DNA of 6,847 nucleotides from JBCCZC01 sp039188505 (GTDB lineage Bacteria; Pseudomonadota; Gammaproteobacteria; Xanthomonadales; SZUA-38), in the NCBI GenBank assembly GCA_039188505.1, contig JBCCZC010000317.1:1-6847 (forward strand), given 5' to 3'. Shown here piece after piece: positions 1-5,449 of this stretch (positions within the stretch are counted from its first letter, which is position 1; every line of letters starts with the position of its first letter). The translations under genes and the position numbers were made by a program. The notes beneath the pieces are model-generated. The model was given only the letters and a program-made list of their open reading frames with translations, did no database searches and had not been told where the DNA came from.

Positions 1-257
1 AACGCGAAAAACACCGGGATGACCGGGCCTCGCGCGATGTTGGTGCCGAGATAGACGACGAAGTCTTGGCGGTCCACGAGGCTCGTCATCGCGTTCCAGG
101 CGTCGAAGTACTGCGAAGCCGTCACGCGCAGGTCTCCGGCGCCTCGGGCGAGACCTGCAAGGCCGGCCCGGGCAAGCATCGATCCCGGGTCGATCCCGAG
201 GATGCGGCAGGCGACCTCCGTGCCCATCGTCAGGGGATACAGCTCGCGTCTGATCAC
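1..257 (-). CDS. AraC-family transcriptional regulator, N-terminal arabinose-binding-type domain (partial, runs off left edge)
   Basis: I translated the minus strand from a GTG at 257-255 and found 85 codons open to the window edge. After a short lead the protein reads GIDPGSMLARAGLAG (about residues 21-35), then an acidic/aromatic helix ending in MTSLVDRQDFVVYLG and finally ARGPVIPVFFA at the edge. This order matches the start of the arabinose-binding-like sensor domain (PF12625 type) of AraC regulators, where the [ARGPxIPxFFAFSC]-like segment is typical. The C-terminal helix-turn-helix domain would lie outside the window. The GTG start is favoured because AAGGAAG sits 5 nt upstream; an in-frame ATG ten codons later is the alternative. 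The gene is divergent from the IorAB-like operon, the usual placement for its regulator. Family is clear; the inducer and target are inferred. Confidence 0.8.
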   Translation of the reverse strand, partial: MIRRELYPLTMGTEVACRILGIDPGSMLARAGLAGLARGAGDLRVTASQYFDAWNAMTSLVDRQDFVVYLGTNIARGPVIPVFFA

Positions 258-262
258 GGCGT

Positions 263-269
263 CTTCCTT
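263..269 (-). promoter_or_regulatory. Ribosome binding site of the AraC-family gene
   Basis: The minus strand reads AAGGAAG followed by a 5-nt spacer (ACGCC) and then GTG. This purine-rich match at good distance is the reason for choosing the GTG at 257 over the internal ATG as the start of the regulator. Confidence 0.5.
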
Positions 270-358
270 CTTGGCTCTGGCCGTTCGATGCCACGAACCG
301 CTGCGCTTGCCCAGAGCGGCGGGCGACTTTGACGCGAATCGCCGCCGGATGACCACAT

Positions 359-373
359 CTGCATATTGTGCAG
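359..373. promoter_or_regulatory. Hyphenated palindrome CTGCA-N5-TGCAG, candidate operator between the AraC gene and the oxidoreductase operon
   Basis: The sequence CTGCATATTGTGCAG is a perfect 5-bp inverted repeat around a 5-bp AT-rich centre. It stands out in GC-rich DNA and lies 65 bp before the first oxidoreductase start. Its position between divergent genes is where a regulator site or promoter would be expected. AraC proteins usually bind direct repeats rather than palindromes, so assignment to the adjacent AraC protein is weak. I see no convincing -35/-10 pair elsewhere in 258-438; a TTGACG at 329-334 has no good partner at 16-18 bp. Confidence 0.2.
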
Positions 374-438
374 GTTTGGACCCGATCCTAACCTTTTTCC
401 ATGCCTCGATCCGACACCACACGGGCTTGGGAGAAGCC

Positions 439-900
439 ATGAAATTGACCGTCAACGGCTCAGACCACGATGTGAGCGTCGAGCCGGACATGCCTCTACT
501 GTGGGTGCTTCGCGACGAACTTGGTCTCACGGGGCCGAAATACGGCTGTGGCCTGGGGATCTGCGGCGCGTGCACCGTCCACATTGGTGGTGCAGCCATG
601 CGGTCCTGTCAGATTCCCGCCAGTGCCGTCTGGGGGGCCGTCGTCACGATCGAGACCGAGACGCCAGATCCGGTGATGGCATCGCTCCAGCAGGCCTGGA
701 TCGAACTGCAGGTGGCTCAGTGCGGCTACTGCCAGTCCGGACAGATCATGCAGGCGGCCGATCTCCTGAATCGAAACCCGGTGCCCAGCGAGGCCGAAGT
801 CGACGCCTCGCTGAACGGCAACCTCTGCCGTTGTGGCACCTATCCTCGGATCCGCGAGGCGGTGCAGCTGGCGGCGACGCGCCTTCGCGACGCCTCATGA
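439..900 (+). CDS. (2Fe-2S)-binding subunit of an IorA-like molybdenum hydroxylase
   Basis: This 153-residue electron-transfer subunit belongs to the xanthine oxidase family (small subunit of isoquinoline 1-oxidoreductase type). It passes electrons from the molybdenum centre in the partner subunit through two [2Fe-2S] clusters. The N-terminal ferredoxin-like domain carries C37, C42, C45 and C57 (YGCGLGICGACTV motif). The C-terminal helical domain carries C95 and C98 (QCGYCQSGQIM) and C130 and C132 (NLCRCGTY). All eight ligands are present and the length is normal for the family. The frame is open further upstream, but the ATG at 439 is chosen because GGGAG lies 5 nt before it and homologues start with a similar MKLTVNG. 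The protein has no signal of its own, so it probably assembles with the Tat-tagged partner before export. Its stop overlaps the next gene (ATGA), implying coupled translation. Family assignment is firm; the substrate is not known. Confidence 0.93.
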   Translation: MKLTVNGSDHDVSVEPDMPLLWVLRDELGLTGPKYGCGLGICGACTVHIGGAAMRSCQIPASAVWGAVVTIETETPDPVMASLQQAWIELQVAQCGYCQSGQIMQAADLLNRNPVPSEAEVDASLNGNLCRCGTYPRIREAVQLAATRLRDAS

Positions 901-3134
901 GCGACCGTCGCACGTTGACGCGCAGGGCATTCCTGATCGGCTCGGCGGCCGTCGCTGGCGGCGTCGCGTTCGGCGCCTTCTTCGTCGCGGGGCGAGGGCG
1001 GAATCCGCTGCTCGATGGACTCTCGCCCGGCGAGGCGGCCATTACCCCGTTCGTGAAGATCACGCCGGGTGACATCACGCTGATTGTCCCGCGAGCGGAC
1101 GTCGGCCAGGGCATCATGTCGACGCAGGCGCATCTCATTGCCGAAGAACTGGACGTCGATCCCCATGCGGTCAAGCTCGACCCCGGTCAGCCGCACCCGA
1201 CCTACGTCAACGCAAAGATCGCGGCCAACAGCCTGCCCTTCCATCCCCTCGATAACGGTCTGGTGCCGCGCACCCTGCGGGAACTGATGGTTTCGGTCGC
1301 TCGACTCTCAGGCGCGCAGTTCACGGGTGGCTCGTCGTCCGTATCCGACCTGCACGAACGCTTGCGCTACGCGGGCGCCGTTGCGCGCGAGACGCTGAAA
1401 ATGGCCGCGGCGTACCGCTTCGGCGTCGACACCGATCGCCTCCGTACCGAGGACGGAACGGTCGTACTTCCCGGCGGCGAGCGCGTTCCCTATACCGCAC
1501 TTGCCGGCGACGCCGCGGCGATCGACCCGGTCGAGGCCGTGGCGCTGCGACCGCCCGCGCGCTGGCGGCGGCTGGGCAAGCCATTTCAACGCACCGATAT
1601 TGTGCCGAAGTCAACGGGGCGGCAAGGCTACGGTATCGATCTCCGGTTGCCGGGTATGCTCCACGCGACGGTCCGGAGCAACCCGGGCCGGGGCGGCGGG
1701 GTCGCCCGGTTCGACGACAAGGCCGCACTAGCGATGCCGGGTGTGCGCGCGGTGGTGTCAGTCGAGGACGGCCTGGCGGTCGTGGCCGACAATACCTGGC
1801 GGGCCTTCAAGGCCGCCGACACACTCGAGGTCGACTGGCACCCGCCAGACTATCCGGCCTCGAGCGACGCGATGTGGGCGGCACTGGAGGCGGCGCACAC
1901 GGAGGATCACCGCGACAGCCGCTTGCGCGACGACGGTGATGTCGAGGCGGTGCTGGCACAGGCCGATATCGTCGAGGCCGAGTTCCGGGCGCCGCACCTT
2001 GCGCACGCGGCGCTCGAACCCTTGAACGCCACGGTGCTTGTGGAGACGGACGTCGTTACGGTCTGGACGTCGACCCAGATTCCCGATTTCGTCCGCGACA
2101 CCGCTGCCGAGCTGACAGGCGTCGATCGCGTGATCGTGAACGTCGTGCCGGGCGGTGGCAGCTTCGGCCGCCGGCTGGATCGAGACTATGTGGTCCAGGC
2201 GATCCAGATCGCCATGACCGTCCCCGGCACGCCGGTGAAGACGACCTGGCAGCGCGAGGCGGACATGAGCCAGGACTACCCGCGGCCGATGCACCTCGCC
2301 CGCGCCCGCGGGGCAGTGGCGAATGGGCGGGTCGTCGCGTGCGATCTGGACGCGATCAGTGCATCGCTCGCGGACGACTGGTTCGGACGCGTCTTCGTGG
2401 TGCCTCCCGGGCCGGACACGTTGATCGTCTGGGGCGCCTATGACCAGCCCTACGAGATCCCCAACTATCGCGTGACCGGCTACCGGGCGCCGCCCATGGT
2501 GCCGATCGGCTCCTGGCGATCCCCCGGCGCCTGCGCCAACAGCTTCTTCCACGAGGGCTTTCTCGCCGAACTCATCCACGCGGCAGGCGCGGATCCGCTG
2601 GAGGAGCGCCTACGTCTGATCAAGGACCCGGTATCGCGCGGCGTCCTCGAAGCGGTCGGTGAGATGGCCGGGTGGGATGGCCCGGACATCGGCCCGCGCC
2701 GCGGCAGGGGGATCGCTTTCGCCCACTCCCACCATGTACCGGTTGCCGAAGTGCTCGACGTGACCCTGACCGATCGCGGCATCCGCATCGACGAGGTGTG
2801 GATCGCCGGCGATTGTGGCACCGTCTTCGATCCGGTGAACGCCGAGGCTCAGCTAACGGGCGCGGCGATCTGGGGGCTGGGCCACGCCATGAACTGCGAG
2901 CTGACCTACGCCGACCACACACCGCAGCAGCGCAACTTCCACCAGTTCGAAGGCATGCGCCTTGCCCAGACGCCGCGCTTCCACACCCGCCTGCTCCAGC
3001 GGGCACCCGAGGTAGCAGGCCTGGGCGAACCGGCAACCTCGCCAGCGGCGCCGGCGCTGGCGGACGCGATCTTCGCGGCGACAGGCCAGCGGCTCCGGGA
3101 GATGCCGTTCCACCATCAGGTCGACTTCGCCTGA
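897..3134 (+). CDS. Molybdopterin-binding catalytic subunit of an IorB-like xanthine-oxidase-family dehydrogenase, Tat-exported
   Basis: This 745-residue catalytic subunit resembles isoquinoline 1-oxidoreductase beta and periplasmic aldehyde dehydrogenases. These enzymes oxidise an N-heterocycle or aldehyde at a molybdopterin-cytosine-dinucleotide centre. The N-terminus has a Tat signal: TRRAFLIG with R9-R10, then a hydrophobic run to about residue 32. Family motifs follow in order: GQG at 70-72, TGGSSS at 143-148, GGGSFGRR at 419-426, GSWRSPGA from 538, and the C-terminal GLGEPATSP, where E711 is in the place of the conserved catalytic glutamate. Length is normal for IorB. The start is the ATG overlapping the upstream stop, which places the Tat motif at the true N-terminus. 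There is no FAD subunit nearby, as in other IorAB-type enzymes, which are thought to pass electrons to a membrane cytochrome instead. No XdhC-like or cofactor-maturation gene is visible within the window. Substrate cannot be read from sequence. Confidence 0.93.
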   Translation: MSDRRTLTRRAFLIGSAAVAGGVAFGAFFVAGRGRNPLLDGLSPGEAAITPFVKITPGDITLIVPRADVGQGIMSTQAHLIAEELDVDPHAVKLDPGQPHPTYVNAKIAANSLPFHPLDNGLVPRTLRELMVSVARLSGAQFTGGSSSVSDLHERLRYAGAVARETLKMAAAYRFGVDTDRLRTEDGTVVLPGGERVPYTALAGDAAAIDPVEAVALRPPARWRRLGKPFQRTDIVPKSTGRQGYGIDLRLPGMLHATVRSNPGRGGGVARFDDKAALAMPGVRAVVSVEDGLAVVADNTWRAFKAADTLEVDWHPPDYPASSDAMWAALEAAHTEDHRDSRLRDDGDVEAVLAQADIVEAEFRAPHLAHAALEPLNATVLVETDVVTVWTSTQIPDFVRDTAAELTGVDRVIVNVVPGGGSFGRRLDRDYVVQAIQIAMTVPGTPVKTTWQREADMSQDYPRPMHLARARGAVANGRVVACDLDAISASLADDWFGRVFVVPPGPDTLIVWGAYDQPYEIPNYRVTGYRAPPMVPIGSWRSPGACANSFFHEGFLAELIHAAGADPLEERLRLIKDPVSRGVLEAVGEMAGWDGPDIGPRRGRGIAFAHSHHVPVAEVLDVTLTDRGIRIDEVWIAGDCGTVFDPVNAEAQLTGAAIWGLGHAMNCELTYADHTPQQRNFHQFEGMRLAQTPRFHTRLLQRAPEVAGLGEPATSPAAPALADAIFAATGQRLREMPFHHQVDFA

Positions 3135-3208
3135 CTGCCAGCTGGTGCTAATTCGGGAACGATGGCGCTGTCGCGGAACAGGGAAGTGCCGCCGTGAGGA
3201 GTTCAAAT

Positions 3209-3270
3209 CCCACGCCTTCTGGATCCCGGCCCGAACGGCCTGGAATGACCGGCCCGGAATGACCGTTTCC
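3209..3270. repeat. Short intergenic repeat-like stretch with a 14-bp-period direct repeat
   Basis: In the gap between the convergent oxidoreductase operon and the GNAT gene, GGAATGACCG occurs at 3242-3251 and again at 3256-3265. Just before it is CTGGATCCCGGCC followed by further GGCC half-sites able to pair. The pattern of TGGATCCCGG, a GGCC-rich centre and GGAATGACC resembles the small dispersed intergenic hairpin repeats of GC-rich proteobacteria. Only one copy is in the window, so its dispersed nature is inference. The rest of 3135-3310 holds no gene and no clear terminator (no hairpin with a T-run) that I can see. Confidence 0.35.
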
Positions 3271-3310
3271 AGCACCTCGTGACGTTGCCGCGCGAATCGT
3301 CGGGTCCGGA

Positions 3311-3727
3311 TCACTGGCCGCCAAGCGCCCCATGGGCGTACGTCATGCCGGGTGCGTCTTCCGGACGTCGCTCGAAGCCGAGCTGCTCGTAGAAGCCGAC
3401 CTGCCCGACGGCGGCCATGAGCTGAATCTCGCGGACGCCAAGATCCCGGAGCCGCCTGACCAGGTCGCCGACGATGACGTGGCCGAGGCCTCGGCCGCGG
3501 TGGGTCGGGTCGACGACGACATCGTGGATCATGGCGTACATCACCCCATCCGAGTTCGCCCGACCGATCGCGACGAGCTCGTCCCCTTCCCACCAGCCGA
3601 TCGCAACGGGCGAGGCCTGCCAGGCGCGGGCGAAAGCAGCTTCCGAAAGGTGGTACTTGCCGTTCCAGCCGGCCGTCAGCCAGATGCGGTAGGCGGTGGG
3701 CAGATGATGTGCCTGGAGTTCGGCCAT
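3311..3727 (-). CDS. GNAT-family N-acetyltransferase (third of three)
   Basis: This 138-residue protein has the single GNAT fold, which transfers an acetyl group from acetyl-CoA to an amine. The motif A strand and pyrophosphate loop are clear: IHDVVVDPTHRGRGLG (residues 67-82), with R77-x-x-G80-x-G82 matching the acetyl-CoA loop. A typical motif B, GFYEQLGFERR, follows at 111-121. Upstream strands include WWEGDELVAIGRA (45-57). The size is at the short end of the family but complete. Start at 3727 with a weak AGGG about 8 nt upstream. A 126-bp gap separates it from the VOC gene upstream on the same strand, so it may have its own promoter, although none is obvious. The acceptor substrate (small molecule, antibiotic or peptide) is unknown. 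Confidence 0.88.
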   Translation of the reverse strand: MAELQAHHLPTAYRIWLTAGWNGKYHLSEAAFARAWQASPVAIGWWEGDELVAIGRANSDGVMYAMIHDVVVDPTHRGRGLGHVIVGDLVRRLRDLGVREIQLMAAVGQVGFYEQLGFERRPEDAPGMTYAHGALGGQ

Positions 3728-3853
3728 GGGGTGACCCTACTGCGTGGTCGATCGTGGCAGTGTGCAGCGGAACGAGGGCGCGACGCGAATTGAACGCGTT
3801 GAGTCTCGGGCTGCGCAGGTCGCAAGGGTGGCGTCCGGGCCCGCCGCCTGTCG

Positions 3854-4276
3854 TCACGATTCGTGGTCGCCCGGCCCCCCGTCCCAGGGCCGGCCCCGCG
3901 CGTCGAGAAACTGACCTCGCTGCGAGCCGGCGACCGGCTCCGATCCCAGTCGGAGCACGTTGTCGTCCGGATCCTCGATCTGCATTTCCAGGGCCCACGG
4001 GAAGCGTGTCGGCGGTTGCCGAACCCGGGCGCCGCGACCGGCCAGTTCCGCGTGGAGCGCCGCGCAGTCGTCGACGCCGACCCAGATCCAGGAGCCGGAC
4101 GCCCCCTGTTCCCATTCGCACAGGAGCAGGGTGCAGCGCCCCCGCGAGACCGAGACCATGCCGCCGTCGTCCCAATCAGGCGAGAAGCCCAGGACGTCGG
4201 TGTCGTAGGCAAAGTTTATACGAACGTCTGCGACCTTGAGGATCGGCACCGGCGTTCCAAGCTTGCTGCGCGTCAT
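3854..4276 (-). CDS. VOC (glyoxalase/bleomycin-resistance-like) superfamily protein
   Basis: This 140-residue protein has one VOC domain, the length of two beta-alpha-beta-beta-beta modules. The first module opens with TPVPILKVADVRINFAYDTD and continues to VLGFSPDW (about residues 8-35), the usual start of bleomycin-resistance/glyoxalase-like proteins. The second module ends in ALEMQIEDPDDNVLRLG (95-111), matching the family's closing DPDGN-type strand. The usual first-module F-Y pair is A23-Y24. R109 occupies the region where metal-dependent members often carry a ligand glutamate, so a metal-free binding role is possible. This is inference from one sequence. The start at 4276 is supported by GGAGG 5 nt upstream (4286-4282). 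The gene follows the second GNAT by 19 bp and is probably cotranscribed. Superfamily is confident; the specific ligand or reaction is unknown. Confidence 0.85.
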   Translation of the reverse strand: MTRSKLGTPVPILKVADVRINFAYDTDVLGFSPDWDDGGMVSVSRGRCTLLLCEWEQGASGSWIWVGVDDCAALHAELAGRGARVRQPPTRFPWALEMQIEDPDDNVLRLGSEPVAGSQRGQFLDARGRPWDGGPGDHES

Positions 4277-4295
4277 GAGGGCCTCCGCGGCAACG

Positions 4296-4814
4296 CTACG
4301 GTGCGGGAATCACATAGCGCTGGACGATTTCCGGCGGCTCGCCGTCCTCGATCTCGGAATCCAGGACGCCACCGTTGCCGACGATCATGCGCGCGGAAGC
4401 AATATTGTGCTTGTGGCAGTGGACATGGACCGCGCCGATCCCGCGCTTTCGTGCCTCCTGGATCGTCAGCGCCATCAGCCGGTTGCCGACGCCGTTTCCC
4501 CGCCAGGACGGTCGGACGCCGAGCCCGATGTGCCCGCCGCAATGCGCGAGTCCGGCATTCAGGGTGTGCCTCAGGTTAGACACGCCGATGATCTCCTCGT
4601 CTCGCACGAGCCAGAACGTCGTGCTCGAGACGAACCCCTCGGGGAGATCGACGCCGGCGGCGAACGCCTCGACGCGCCGCAGCCAGGCCAGGAAATCGTC
4701 GTAGGCGAAATCGAGGGGAAAGGGATAGCGTTCCTCATCGCCGAGCTCCTCGATGTAGGACCGGTAGCTCTCCTCGAGCTCCGGGGAGGGCAACTGGAGC
4801 GCCGCGGTCATCAT
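4296..4814 (-). CDS. GNAT-family N-acetyltransferase, COG3981-like (second of three)
   Basis: This 172-residue acetyltransferase has the longer N-terminal helical lead (residues 1-60, including YPFPLDFAYDDFLAWL) typical of the COG3981 predicted-acetyltransferase group. Core strands include FWLVRDEEIIGVSNLRH (67-83), followed by HIGLGVRPSWRGNGVG (95-110), where R105-x-x-G108-x-G110 is the acetyl-CoA pyrophosphate loop. A later segment, HKHNIASARMIVGNGG, matches the family's N-x-x-S/A helix and following G-rich turn. Its ATG overlaps the stop of the upstream GNAT by 4 nt (ATGA), so translation is likely coupled, with GGGG about 6 nt upstream. A second ATG at codon 2 is an alternative start. The VOC gene follows after 19 bp. 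The acceptor substrate is unknown. Confidence 0.9.
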   Translation of the reverse strand: MMTAALQLPSPELEESYRSYIEELGDEERYPFPLDFAYDDFLAWLRRVEAFAAGVDLPEGFVSSTTFWLVRDEEIIGVSNLRHTLNAGLAHCGGHIGLGVRPSWRGNGVGNRLMALTIQEARKRGIGAVHVHCHKHNIASARMIVGNGGVLDSEIEDGEPPEIVQRYVIPAP

Positions 4815-5227
4815 GATCGCCCCAGCTTGTCATCGCTGCCGATGAGGAATGCGCCGTCGTGTTTCGTGTAGCCGATCTTCGGGTAGTAGGTTAGCGCGGC
4901 GGGCGCGGACAGCAGGATGATCTTGCAGTGCTCGCCGATCCGCGCCTGGGTCTGCCGCTGCAGTTCCAGACCGATGCCGTCCTGCTGGTAGCGTCGATCG
5001 ACGGCAAGGTCAGAGAGATAGCAGCAGTAGGAGAAATCCGTGACCGACCGCGCGATGCCGACGAGCTTGTCAGCGTCCCAGGCCGTGATCGTGAGATTGC
5101 CGTGCTCGAGCATCGAGGCCAGGCAGTCGCGGTCGTGGATCGGTCGGCGCTCGCCGAGGCCCGATGCCTCGAGCACGCCGATAAACTGATCGACCGTGAC
5201 GGTCTCGTTGAGCGCATAACGGATCAT
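4811..5227 (-). CDS. GNAT-family N-acetyltransferase (first of three)
   Basis: This 138-residue acetyltransferase starts at MIRYALNE. Residues 44-64 form the early strands with the family-typical DKLVGIARSVTDF, followed by CCYLSDLAVDRRYQQDGIG (68-86). Q81-x-x-G84-x-G86 fits the Q/R-x-x-G-x-G acetyl-CoA loop. The end, APAALTYYPKIGYTKHDGAF, matches the typical YYPxxGF motif B. An in-frame ATG at 5290 would add 21 residues of low-complexity sequence that overlaps, in another frame, the short-chain dehydrogenase relic. The inner ATG at 5227 is therefore preferred, with GAGG about 10 nt upstream. It is the first intact gene of the minus-strand group and is translationally coupled to the second GNAT. 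Substrate unknown. Confidence 0.9.
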   Translation of the reverse strand: MIRYALNETVTVDQFIGVLEASGLGERRPIHDRDCLASMLEHGNLTITAWDADKLVGIARSVTDFSYCCYLSDLAVDRRYQQDGIGLELQRQTQARIGEHCKIILLSAPAALTYYPKIGYTKHDGAFLIGSDDKLGRS

Positions 5228-5234
5228 CCGTCGG

Positions 5235-5330
5235 CTACCTCGGCCGGTGCAGCCCGAGGACGATTGAGCGTCCGATAACCTTGCTGCCAACGAGCCCGAC
5301 GCAGCTGGCGCCCTTCAATCCAAGATCCAT
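5235..5330 (-). pseudogene. Remnant of a short-chain dehydrogenase/reductase (SDR) N-terminus
   Basis: On the minus strand a 31-codon frame starts at ATG 5330 and ends at TAG 5235. It reads MDLGLKGASC, then four residues, then VGSKVIGRSIVLGL and a short tail. This aligns without gaps to the first strand, glycine-rich loop and first helix of SDR enzymes (pattern MDLGLKGxxxxVTGGSKGIGRAIALGL). The cofactor-binding glycines are degraded: TGG is replaced by LVG, and GIG by VIG. After about 27 residues the similarity stops, and the GNAT gene begins 7 bp beyond the stop. A plausible ribosome site (AGTAGG) precedes the ATG. I infer a deletion that left only the 5' end of an SDR gene, possibly now acting as a short leader read before the GNAT. 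The match is by eye, and chance similarity is not excluded. Confidence 0.5.
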
Positions 5331-5449
5331 CAACACCTACTCTTGCTGCCGCTCATCGACGGTGAGGCTGGAGTGTAGCGTGAGATCGCGCGGGTGCGCC
5401 CATTGACCGGGCCGGGAGGTCACGGCTACGGTCCGGCCATGGTGGTCGC

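Noticed and set aside
1758..2579. Minus-strand frame of 273 codons inside the molybdopterin subunit
   Set aside because: It mirrors strongly family-matching coding sequence on the plus strand and shows no motifs of its own.
3200..3215. GTTCAAATCCCAC, which looks like the T-loop half of a tRNA or an attachment-site remnant
   Set aside because: The 5' side does not pair to form a T-stem and no other tRNA arms are present nearby; the match is only one half-arm.
2853..4175. Long minus-strand frame of 440 codons across the end of the oxidoreductase and the GNAT/VOC genes
   Set aside because: It is arginine-, glycine- and proline-rich, overlaps three well-supported genes and resembles no family; it is an out-of-frame shadow in GC-rich DNA.
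5403..5432. Possible promoter TTGACC-N18-TACGGT upstream of the solute-binding protein
   Set aside because: The -10 matches only three of six positions and would place the transcript start almost at the ATG; not strong enough to list.
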